Origin: Acidomonas methanolica
GTDB lineage: Bacteria > Pseudomonadota > Alphaproteobacteria > Acetobacterales > Acetobacteraceae
Length of the DNA: 64,000 bases
Assembly: GCF_004346035.1 (NCBI RefSeq)
Contig: NZ_SLZN01000009.1
Location: 44,412-108,411, forward strand
Direction: 5' to 3'
Under the pieces are notes generated by a model that did not search any database, was not told the origin of the DNA, and worked only from the letters and a program-made list of their open reading frames with translations. Both the position numbers and the translations under genes were made by a program. Below, one piece after another: positions 51,820 through 59,327 of the stretch (position 1 is its first letter; each line of letters opens with the position of its first letter).

Positions 51820-52664
51820 GCCGCCGGTCGCGCGCTGCCCGGTTTTGCGCCCTCGGGGCGGTCGCGCGGCGGCGCGCCGGTCTGGCGCATGACCCAGGGA
51901 AAGCGCGCGGCGCGCTCGACCGTATAGCCGAGATTGAACACATGCGCGCTGCGGGGACGCGAGCGGGCGTCCTCATAGAAGCTGCCGAAGAGGCGATCGG
52001 GGAAATAATTGGTGATCCCGTAATTGCCGTCCTCGTCATGGAAATGATGCAGGAGGTGCAGCGCCTTCATCCGCGCCACCCAGCGCGAACGCGGCTTGTA
52101 GGCAAGATGCTGGATGCAGTGGAAGAATTCGTAGACGCAGGTCATCGCAAGGCCGGTCGCGATCGCCGCCCAGGCGCCCGGCCAGCCGCCGACGGCATAA
52201 CCCAGCGGGGTCACGATGATCGCGATGGTCGGGATCGTGTTCAGGGGCGAGCCGAAGAGCACGTCCAGCAGATGCGGGTCCTGATGGTGGTCGAAATGGA
52301 TGCGCTTCCAGAGCCCGGCCGTCAGCGGGTTGCGATAGAGCCACTGGCCATGAAGGATGAAGCGGTGGATCGCGTACCAGGTGATCGGGTAGATCGCCAC
52401 GACCAGCGCGACGGGAATCAGGACATGCATGAGCGGCGGATGCGCGCGCAGGCAGAGCGTCGTCGTCAGGACGATGAGGGCGAAATAGAGCAGGATGGTC
52501 GGATAGGTGAGATAGGCCATCCAGAGTTGCGGCAGATTCATCTTGCCCAGGTCGAAGCTGCGCCCGGTCCGCAGGGAGGCGCGGTTGCGCCACATTGCCA
52601 GTCTCCCGTTCGGTTGGGACGGGTCGTTTTGCGGATCGGAGGAAAGCGGTCGGGACTCGTTCAT
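51816..52664 (-). CDS. Sterol desaturase/fatty acid hydroxylase superfamily protein
   Basis: A 282-aa integral membrane di-iron enzyme with about four to five helices and the histidine clusters HRFILH, HFDHHQDPH, HCIQH and HLLHHFHDEDG. Relatives hydroxylate fatty acids, sterols or sphingoid bases. Acetobacter ceramides carry a 2-hydroxy acyl chain, so this is a good candidate for the ceramide hydroxylase (inference). ATG at 52664 overlaps the LptG-like stop. Confidence 0.88.
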   Translation of the reverse strand: MNESRPLSSDPQNDPSQPNGRLAMWRNRASLRTGRSFDLGKMNLPQLWMAYLTYPTILLYFALIVLTTTLCLRAHPPLMHVLIPVALVVAIYPITWYAIHRFILHGQWLYRNPLTAGLWKRIHFDHHQDPHLLDVLFGSPLNTIPTIAIIVTPLGYAVGGWPGAWAAIATGLAMTCVYEFFHCIQHLAYKPRSRWVARMKALHLLHHFHDEDGNYGITNYFPDRLFGSFYEDARSRPRSAHVFNLGYTVERAARFPWVMRQTGAPPRDRPEGAKPGSARPAA

Positions 52665-53782
52665 GATTCTTCCATCTTCAGCACCCAGGTCATCCCCAGC
52701 AGAACGGCCATGAGCGGCGTGGCGAGGATGGCGAGCGGTGCGGGCAAGGTCCCGGCATTGCCGAGCGCCTGCACAATTCCCTGCAACACGATATAGGCGA
52801 ACCCTGCGCCGAGAGCAGCCACCGGCATCATGCTGCGGCTGCCGGTGCGGGGTGGGATATAGACCACAGGCAACGCCAGGAGAAGCATCACGCTGAGGTT
52901 CAACGGCATTATATAGGGCGCAAACAGCGCCATGCGATAGGTCGCCTTCGGTAAACTTGCCGGTGCGCCGCCATGAAGCACGGCCCGCACCTGCGTCGTG
53001 GACATCTGGGGATAGGGCTGGGCGAGGATCAGCACCTCGTCCGGAGTGACGTTCGGGAGGGGAAGGGGAGACGAGGGCACGGCGCTGGCGATGACCTGGT
53101 CGCGTGTGAGGACGAGTCTGCGCATGTCGCGCCCTTCCCATTGTCCTGGCCCCTCCCGTCGATCCTGCGACCAGCGCGCCGTCGCGGCCCGGTCCGACGC
53201 ATGCAGGACGCCGCCTCGCGCGCGCTGATAGATGTTGACCCCATAGAGAATCCGGCCGCTGGCCCCGAAGCCCGTGATGTGGACGATCGCGTCGCCGTCA
53301 TGGAACCAGAGATCCGGACTGATGCTTTCGGGATGCGGAGCGGACGCGTTCCACCACCGGGCGAGCGCCAGTTCGGAGCGCGGCGCGAGCACCTCATGCA
53401 GAAAGAGTCCGGTCGCGGCGGTGCCGAGGACGGCAGGCAGGAGGAGGAGATACAGCGCGCCGGTCGTCAGCCCGGCCGCGCGGAGGCTCGCGATCTCGCT
53501 GCCGAGCGTGAGCCGGGTCAGCAGCGCGATCGCCCCGATCAGCACGCTGAGCGGCAGGGCGCGCAGCACGATGGCGGGGAGATGCAGGAGCGCGTAGGTC
53601 GCCACCCCCCGCAGCCCGAGGTGACGCGCCAGGATCGGCGTCGTCTGCTCCAGCAGTCCGAGGATCTCCATCAGCGCGACGAGCACGAAGGCGCAGAGCA
53701 GGATATGCCCGGCCAGCGCGCGGGTCATATAGACGAGCAGGACGTGCCGGGGGGGGCTGGGGGACCTGCGGGAGAGTGTCAT
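52661..53782 (-). CDS. LptG-like permease in the sphingolipid operon
   Basis: 373 aa. LptF/LptG-family topology: three N-terminal helices (LLVYMTRALAGHILLCAFV onward), a periplasmic jellyroll (about 145-265), three C-terminal helices. Typical phrases are LGSEIASLRAAGLTTGALYLLLL, LPNVTPDEVL and APYIMPLNLSVMLLLALPVVYIP. In LPS export LptF and LptG bring LPS to the LptC-A bridge. Canonical lptFG genes usually lie elsewhere, near lptD in this class. Overlaps both neighbours by 4 bp. Exact match to LptG rather than LptF is by position and the C-terminus. Confidence 0.87.
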   Translation of the reverse strand: MTLSRRSPSPPRHVLLVYMTRALAGHILLCAFVLVALMEILGLLEQTTPILARHLGLRGVATYALLHLPAIVLRALPLSVLIGAIALLTRLTLGSEIASLRAAGLTTGALYLLLLPAVLGTAATGLFLHEVLAPRSELALARWWNASAPHPESISPDLWFHDGDAIVHITGFGASGRILYGVNIYQRARGGVLHASDRAATARWSQDRREGPGQWEGRDMRRLVLTRDQVIASAVPSSPLPLPNVTPDEVLILAQPYPQMSTTQVRAVLHGGAPASLPKATYRMALFAPYIMPLNLSVMLLLALPVVYIPPRTGSRSMMPVAALGAGFAYIVLQGIVQALGNAGTLPAPLAILATPLMAVLLGMTWVLKMEES

Positions 53783-54933
53783 GACGGGCGCGTCAGCTTG
53801 CGCCGCCGCCACGAACCGCGCGACCGGCGCAGCAGGACGGCGAGGCAGAAGGTGCAGAAGACGAGTTCCGGCAGCCAGATCGTCGGCACGGGGGACAGGC
53901 CTTTCGCTGCGACGAGGCCATGGCCGAGTTGCAGCACATGGTCGAATCCCACCAGGCTGAGTGCCAGCAGGATGAGACCGAGCACGGGGCGGCGGCGTTT
54001 CGCGCCCATGGCCAGCGCGACGGCGAGGGCCGGGATGAAGGGGATGGCCAGGGCCCGGGCGACGCGGAAATGCAGTTCCCCGCGCAGCTCCGTTGCGGCG
54101 ATGCCGTTATCAGGCGCGCCGTGCAGCGCGCGGATGAGTTCGAAGAGCGTCAGTTCCCGCTCGTCGGCCCCGCGTTTGCGGAAGCTCGATCCCGTATGCT
54201 TTTGCAGGATCAGCCGCCGGCTGTGAACGAAATGCGTCTGGGTCGGCGTCTTGACGCTATCCGGGCCGGGATCGGTCAGGATCGTGCCGTTCCAGAGGTC
54301 GAGACGGGTGGCGGAGCGGTCACGCGCGATGGTCAGCAGCCCGCGCTCCGCCGTCACGATCCGCACGACGCCCGCGTTGTCGTGGTCCCGGATGAAGACG
54401 CGGCGCAGCACCGTGCCATTATGGCTCACGCCGTCCGCCGTCAGGACCGAGCCGCTCCCCGTCGCCGCGAACATGCCGGCCTGGAGATGGGGCGCCCAGC
54501 CGGTATGCGCGGCGAAGTAGAACCCCGCGCGGAAATCGTAGCGGGCGAAGGGCTGGATATAGCCGTAGAGAAGCACGCTCAGCGCGCCCAGCAGCAGCCC
54601 CGTCAGCATGAAGGGGCGCGCGTAGCGGATCAGCGAGACGCCGCTGGCCATCAGGGCGTCGATCTCGTTATTCTCGCTCATCCGCCGGGCGATCTGATAG
54701 ACGCTCACGCAGAGCGCGGCGGGCAGGGCGAGGCCGAGATAATGCGGCAGAAGATCCGTCAGCAGCCCCAGAAAGGTCGCCAGCGAGCTTCCCGCCGCCG
54801 CGAGATCGTCGAACAGGACCAACAGACGTTCGAGCAGCAGGGCGGCCAGAACCGCTCCCAGCGAGATCAGGAACGGCGGAAGGAGCTGGGCGAACAGATA
54901 CCGATCGAGCGTCGGCAGGCGGTCCTGGGTCAT
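53779..54933 (-). CDS. LptF-like permease in the sphingolipid operon
   Basis: 384 aa. LDRYLFAQLLPPFLISLGAVLAALLLERLL is the LptF-style first helix; LPHYLGLALPAALCVSVYQIARRMSENNEIDALMASGVSLIRYARP holds the coupling region; a periplasmic domain follows, then FRVARALAIPFIPALAVALAMGAKRRR. Pairs with the LptG-like gene. ATG at 54933, overlapping the phosphoesterase stop by 4 bp; the long in-frame extension upstream is antisense-type noise. Confidence 0.88.
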   Translation of the reverse strand: MTQDRLPTLDRYLFAQLLPPFLISLGAVLAALLLERLLVLFDDLAAAGSSLATFLGLLTDLLPHYLGLALPAALCVSVYQIARRMSENNEIDALMASGVSLIRYARPFMLTGLLLGALSVLLYGYIQPFARYDFRAGFYFAAHTGWAPHLQAGMFAATGSGSVLTADGVSHNGTVLRRVFIRDHDNAGVVRIVTAERGLLTIARDRSATRLDLWNGTILTDPGPDSVKTPTQTHFVHSRRLILQKHTGSSFRKRGADERELTLFELIRALHGAPDNGIAATELRGELHFRVARALAIPFIPALAVALAMGAKRRRPVLGLILLALSLVGFDHVLQLGHGLVAAKGLSPVPTIWLPELVFCTFCLAVLLRRSRGSWRRRKLTRPS

Positions 54934-55823
54934 GAGACGGGTCGCAGCCAGCTCCGTTGCGTCAGGGTTTCCAGGCCGTCGCCCGCCGGCCGCAGGACGC
55001 GGCGCGTCAGGTCGATGCGCCAGGCCTCGTCCTCGCGCCTGATGTCCAGCGCGTTCCAGCCCGCGCGCCGTCCGGGCTTCGACGAGTCCAGCGAGGCCGA
55101 GGCGGAGCCGATCAGCGGGATGCCGGCGCCGCGCACGGTCGAAGCACTCGCGTCGTGCGAGTGGCCATGCAGGACGAGTTCCGCGCCCGCGGCCTTCAGG
55201 GCGGCGGTCACGGCGCGGCTGTCGAGCAGGGATTTGCGCCAGGGGACGAGGCCGGTGCGGGGCGGATGGTGGATGAGCACCACCCGGCATGAGCCGCGCA
55301 GGCGGCGCAGCAGCGCGGCGAGCCGCGCCGTCTGCCGTGCGCCGACGCGCCCATAGGCCATGAAGGGGGGGCTGGGAACGGCGCTGTTCACGCCGATGAG
55401 CGCGACGGGGCCGATGCGGCGGACATAGGGAAAATGAGCCTCGTCGGGCGCCATCCAGGGCGACCAGAGCGCGAGTCCCTTCGCCCAGGGCAGGCCGGTC
55501 ATCCTGTCGTGATTGCCCGGGACGATCACGGCGGGGGCAGGCAGGCCCGCCAGCCACGCCGCGCCGGCCTCCATTTCCGGGATCAGGCCGAAATTCGTCA
55601 GATCGCCGGTCATCGCGATCAGCGCGGGATGATGGGCGGCGATATCCGCCACCACGGCGTCGCCCAGCGCGGCGAGATGATGATGGCGGCGGTTAAAATG
55701 CCATGAGAGCAGGCTCAGCGCGCGCTTGTTCATGAGGTCGCCTGCCGCGACGGGCAATGGTGGCGGGAGATGAACGTCCGAGAGATGGGCGATCCGCACC
55801 ACCGGGGGGAAGGACTCAGGCAT
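54930..55823 (-). CDS. Metallophosphoesterase
   Basis: A 297-aa calcineurin-like enzyme. Metal motifs in order: HLSDVHL, TGDLTN, VPGNHDRM, IHHPP, HGHSHDAS. First gene of the six-gene operon; such an enzyme might dephosphorylate a lipid or nucleotide-sugar intermediate, much as LpxH cleaves UDP-diacylglucosamine. Start ATG 55823 (MPESFPP) or 55847 (MRIGYEN). The gap to the divergent lipid kinase gene is only about 50-75 bp, so a shared promoter region is likely. Confidence 0.85.
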   Translation of the reverse strand: MPESFPPVVRIAHLSDVHLPPPLPVAAGDLMNKRALSLLSWHFNRRHHHLAALGDAVVADIAAHHPALIAMTGDLTNFGLIPEMEAGAAWLAGLPAPAVIVPGNHDRMTGLPWAKGLALWSPWMAPDEAHFPYVRRIGPVALIGVNSAVPSPPFMAYGRVGARQTARLAALLRRLRGSCRVVLIHHPPRTGLVPWRKSLLDSRAVTAALKAAGAELVLHGHSHDASASTVRGAGIPLIGSASASLDSSKPGRRAGWNALDIRREDEAWRIDLTRRVLRPAGDGLETLTQRSWLRPVS

Positions 55824-55897
55824 GAGGTTTTCATAGCCGATCCGCATGCCTCTGTCGCCTCGGGGTTGACCGATCGGTTCAGACGGCGTTTGAGAGG

Positions 55898-56887
55898 ATG
55901 TTTTTCATCCGCGGAGCGCTGTTTTCCTTGACTGTCGCCTTGATCCACAATCCCCGCAGCCGCCGGAACCGACACACCGGCTCGGCGTTCGTGAGTGAGG
56001 CGTCGCAGTTGCTGGGGCGGGATTTCCTGTTGCCGACCTCGCATGACGAACTGGACCGGCGCGTGGGCGAACTGGCCCGGCGCGGGGTGGACCTGATCGT
56101 GGTCGATGGCGGTGACGGCACGGTGAGCGACGTGCTCACGGCGATTCATCGGGCCTATCCCGCCGACGCGCTCCCGCGAGTCGCCGTTTTTCCGTCCGGC
56201 AACTCCAATCTGATCGCCGGCGATGTCGGGCTCCGTCGGCGCGGCATGGAGGCGCTGCGGCGGATCGTCTCCGCGCCCGAAACATTCGTGCCCATCCGCC
56301 GTCGCCCTCTGCGGATCTCATGGTCCGACGGCAGCCAGCCCGAGCGGCTGGGAATGTTTCATGGCAGCACCGGCTTTGCCCGCGCCATTGCGATCGCCCA
56401 TTCGCCGCATGTCCTGCGCTATGCGCCGCACGGCTTCGCGGTCGCGGCGACGCTGATCGGCGCCGTCGGCGGCCTGGCGCTGAAATCGCGCCGGTCGATC
56501 TGGCTGAACGGCGACGCCGTGGACATTCGCGCCGGAGAGGACGTGCTGCCGCATGAACGCAGTTTTCTCTTCCTCGCCACCGGCTTGCAGCATCTGGATC
56601 ATGGCATCTGGCCGTTCTGGCGGCGGCCCGGCGACCCGGTGCAGGGCGTGCATTTTCTGGAGATCGCCGCCCGTCCGCGCCGTCTTGCCCCGGCGATGCT
56701 CGCCTTGTTGCGCGGGCGTGCGCCGGACTGGCTCCGCGCCCATCCGGATTACCGCAGCGGCTGCGTCGACGAGATCACGCTGCGAAGCCGAAGCGATTTC
56801 GTGCTCGACGGCGAGGAGCTGAGTCCCGGCCCGGGAGGCAGTATCGTGGTCGGGCGCGGGCCGGTCTTCACCTTCCTTCAGGGGTGA
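55898..56887 (+). CDS. Diacylglycerol/ceramide kinase-like lipid kinase
   Basis: 329 aa of the DAGK catalytic fold. ALIHNPRSRRNR opens the domain; VVDGGDGTVSDVLTAI is the nucleotide loop; FPSGNSNLIAGDVGL replaces the usual G-GNDFAR loop; the second domain ends DFVLDGEELSPGP, the common VDGE motif. In Caulobacter a related kinase beside spt makes ceramide 1-phosphate; the same role is proposed here. ATG at 55898 directly follows GAGAGG with no spacer, so the TTG at 55928 is a possible true start. Confidence 0.82.
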   Translation: MFFIRGALFSLTVALIHNPRSRRNRHTGSAFVSEASQLLGRDFLLPTSHDELDRRVGELARRGVDLIVVDGGDGTVSDVLTAIHRAYPADALPRVAVFPSGNSNLIAGDVGLRRRGMEALRRIVSAPETFVPIRRRPLRISWSDGSQPERLGMFHGSTGFARAIAIAHSPHVLRYAPHGFAVAATLIGAVGGLALKSRRSIWLNGDAVDIRAGEDVLPHERSFLFLATGLQHLDHGIWPFWRRPGDPVQGVHFLEIAARPRRLAPAMLALLRGRAPDWLRAHPDYRSGCVDEITLRSRSDFVLDGEELSPGPGGSIVVGRGPVFTFLQG

Positions 56888-56891
56888 TCGC

Positions 56892-57806
56892 ATGACGGCC
56901 GACGCGCTGGACCGTTTCCTCATCGGGGAACTGACCCATCCGGTTGATCCCCGGCTCGTGGCGTTCGTCAGGGCGATCGTCGGGGAGCGTCGCCCGCTGG
57001 GCGTGCTCTTTTACGGCTCCGGCCTGCGCGCGTTCGATGCTGACGGGCTGTTCGATTTCTATATTCTGCTGGACTCGCTCGAGGACTGGCCGCAATCCGC
57101 TCCGCTCCGACTGGGCAACGCCCTGCTGCCGCCGAATGTCCATTATGTCGAACGGGACGGCCTGCGCGCCAAGGTCGCCCTTCTCACGCTCGACCAGTTT
57201 CTCGCCCGTTCGCGCCCCGATTCTCGCGATACGACGATCTGGGCGCGGTTTTGCCAGCCCGTCCGGCTCGTCTGGGTGCGGGACGAACGCGCGGCGGACA
57301 GGATTCTCGCCGCCATACGGGGTTGCGTGATGACGGCGGCCGGGTGGGCCGCGCGGCTCGGCGAGGGGCCGATGACGGCGGAAAGCTGGTGGTCCGGGTT
57401 GTTCATCCGTACCTATGGCGTGGAATTGCGCGTGGAGACGCCGGAGCGGGCGCGGGTGCTGATGGCGGATGGTGAGGCGCGCTACGCCGCGCTGCTGCCA
57501 CTCGCCTGGCGGGCGGCGGGGCTCGCCTTCGACCGGGACGGTCCGGCGCTGACGCCGCTGGTGACGCCGGAGCGGGCGCGGCGGCGTTGGGCGCGCATCG
57601 CCCGGCGGGGGCGGATGCTGAACGTGGCCCGGCTGCTGAAGGCCGCTTTCACTTTCGAGGGCGGAGCGGCCTATCTCGCCTGGAAGATCCTGCGGCATGG
57701 CGGCCCGGATCTGCGCCTGTCCCCGTTCGAGGCGCGCCATCCGCTGCTTTGCCTGCCCCGGCTGCTGTGGCGCGCCCGGACGGTGCTGCTCCGCAGGAGA
57801 AAATGA
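56892..57806 (+). CDS. Tam41-like (CDP-DAG synthase-type) nucleotidyltransferase
   Basis: 304 aa. VLFYGSGLRAFDADGLFDFYILLDSLEDW resembles the Tam41/Mmp37 nucleotidyltransferase core (YGSGVF, Asp-x-Ile-hydrophobic, then a Trp), followed by NVHYVERDGLRAKVALL, WARFCQPVRLVWV and IRTYGVELRVETPERARVLM. The C-terminal part is basic. Tam41 forms CDP-diacylglycerol from phosphatidate in mitochondria. It starts 4 bp after the lipid kinase stop, so the two are coupled. The family call is by eye and moderate; a CDP-ceramide synthase is the tempting reading. Confidence 0.6.
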   Translation: MTADALDRFLIGELTHPVDPRLVAFVRAIVGERRPLGVLFYGSGLRAFDADGLFDFYILLDSLEDWPQSAPLRLGNALLPPNVHYVERDGLRAKVALLTLDQFLARSRPDSRDTTIWARFCQPVRLVWVRDERAADRILAAIRGCVMTAAGWAARLGEGPMTAESWWSGLFIRTYGVELRVETPERARVLMADGEARYAALLPLAWRAAGLAFDRDGPALTPLVTPERARRRWARIARRGRMLNVARLLKAAFTFEGGAAYLAWKILRHGGPDLRLSPFEARHPLLCLPRLLWRARTVLLRRRK

Positions 57807-57833
57807 CCGCTGTCTCGACGGCGGGAGCGGGGC

Positions 57834-59033
57834 CTAACGGCCCAGCCCGTATTCTCCCGCGACCCGTTCGAAGATGCCGACGGCCTGTGCGATCTGGTCC
57901 GTCTCATGAGCCGCCATGACGGAGCAGCGCAGAAGCGGATTCTGAGTCGGCGTCGCCGGGGGGAGGGAAAGATTCACGTAAAGACCGCTTTCCAGCAGCC
58001 GGTTCCACATGGCGATGGCCTGCTCCACATTGTCGAGCGTGACGGCGACGACCGGGCTGACATGCGTGCTGACGGACAGTCCCAGCCCCTTCAGGCCGTC
58101 ATGAAGCTGACGGGCATTCGCCATGAGTTTCTCGCGCAGCTCGGGACGGGCCTGCATCTCGGTCAGCGATCCGAGCGTGGCGGCGATGATCTCCGGCGGC
58201 AATGACGCCGTGAACATGTAAGGGCGCGAGCAGAGGCGGATCAACTCGATGCCGTCATGATCGGAGACGCAATAGCCCCCCACGGTGCCCAGGCTCTTGG
58301 AGAAGGTGCCGACGATGAAATCGACTTCCGTCTCGCAGCCCTGCGCCTCGGCCACGCCGAGCCCGCTGGCTCCCAGAACGCCGAAGGAATGGGCCTCGTC
58401 CGCCAGAAGCCAGGCGCCGTGCGCCTTCTTGACCTCGACGAACTCCTTCATCGGGGCGACGTTGCCGGTCATCGAGTAGATGCCCTCGACGACGATGAGC
58501 TTCGCCCCCTGATGGTCCTTCAGCCGGCCCAGCCGCCGGTCCAGATCCTCGGGGTCGTTGTGGCGGAAGCGGATCACCTGCGCCTGCGACAGGCGGCTGC
58601 CGTCATAGATGCTGGCGTGGCTGTCGGCGTCGAGCAGAAGGATGTCGTCCTTCCCCGCCAGCGCCGAGATCGTGCCGAGATTGGCCTGATACCCCGTCGA
58701 GAAGACGAGGCAATGGCGCTTCCTGAAGGTCTCCGCCAGACGGTGCTCCAGGGTCTTGTGCAGCGCGTAGGTGCCGTTGGCGATGCGCGAGCCGGTCGTG
58801 CCCACGCCCTCGGAGCGGATGGCGGCGATCGCGGCCTCCGCGGCGACGCTGGACTGGCTGAGGCCAAGATAATTATTCGTGCCGAAGAGCAGCGTCTCGC
58901 GACCCTCGATCAGCCCGACCGTGGCGGAGAGCGGGCGTTCGATCACGACGCCGAAAGGGTTGCGCGGCGCGGCGCGGCGGAGGTTTTCGATATCCGCCGC
59001 CAGCCCCGCATATTTGGCGAAGATATCCGTCAT
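57834..59033 (-). CDS. spt: Serine palmitoyltransferase
   Basis: 399 aa, a soluble homodimeric PLP enzyme of the alpha-oxoamine synthase family. Condenses serine with a C16 acyl thioester to 3-ketosphinganine. PLP Lys is K246 in VGTFSKSLG; H139 in LDADSHAS stacks on PLP; D212 and H215 are in LADEAHSFG. SPT-like phrases are GTNNYLGLS, GVGTTGSRIANGTY and GRPYMFTASLPPEI (here SRPYMFTASLPPEI). The direct neighbour is an acyl carrier protein (ATGA overlap at 59030-59033), which argues for SPT over KBL or BioF. Confidence 0.93.
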   Translation of the reverse strand: MTDIFAKYAGLAADIENLRRAAPRNPFGVVIERPLSATVGLIEGRETLLFGTNNYLGLSQSSVAAEAAIAAIRSEGVGTTGSRIANGTYALHKTLEHRLAETFRKRHCLVFSTGYQANLGTISALAGKDDILLLDADSHASIYDGSRLSQAQVIRFRHNDPEDLDRRLGRLKDHQGAKLIVVEGIYSMTGNVAPMKEFVEVKKAHGAWLLADEAHSFGVLGASGLGVAEAQGCETEVDFIVGTFSKSLGTVGGYCVSDHDGIELIRLCSRPYMFTASLPPEIIAATLGSLTEMQARPELREKLMANARQLHDGLKGLGLSVSTHVSPVVAVTLDNVEQAIAMWNRLLESGLYVNLSLPPATPTQNPLLRCSVMAAHETDQIAQAVGIFERVAGEYGLGR

Positions 59034-59287
59034 GCAGGCGCGCCGCCCTTCAGCTCCGTCAGACAGATGGCGAGATCGCGGATGGTGCGGATGTCGGCCA
59101 GACGGTCCAGCGGCACGGAGACGTCCAGCGTGTCCTCGATCTCCATGACGAAGTTCATCACGGCGAGGCTGTCGAAGGCGAGATCGTCCACGATCCGGCT
59201 GTCGCCGTCGATGTCTCGCGGCACTTTCGGGTTGGCGAGCAGTTTCTCAATGATCAGCGCGGTGATCGACTCGACCGTTTCGGCCAT
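59030..59287 (-). CDS. Acyl carrier protein of the sphingolipid pathway
   Basis: 85 aa, four-helix ACP fold. Phosphopantetheine site is S40 in LAFDSLAVMNFV; a strongly acidic helix II follows (VMEIEDTLDVSVP). Presumably takes the acyl chain from the acyl-AMP ligase and delivers it to SPT. It lies between the two, 40 bp after the ligase stop and overlapping spt. Confidence 0.93.
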   Translation of the reverse strand: MAETVESITALIIEKLLANPKVPRDIDGDSRIVDDLAFDSLAVMNFVMEIEDTLDVSVPLDRLADIRTIRDLAICLTELKGGAPA

Positions 59288-59327
59288 CAGGTCTCTCCGG
59301 GATAGGACGGGGTCCGAAAAATTGAAA

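Noticed and set aside
57834..59033. 2-amino-3-ketobutyrate ligase or BioF instead of serine palmitoyltransferase
   Set aside because: The fold is shared, but the linked ACP and acyl-AMP ligase and the surrounding lipid genes fit SPT; there is no threonine dehydrogenase or biotin gene.
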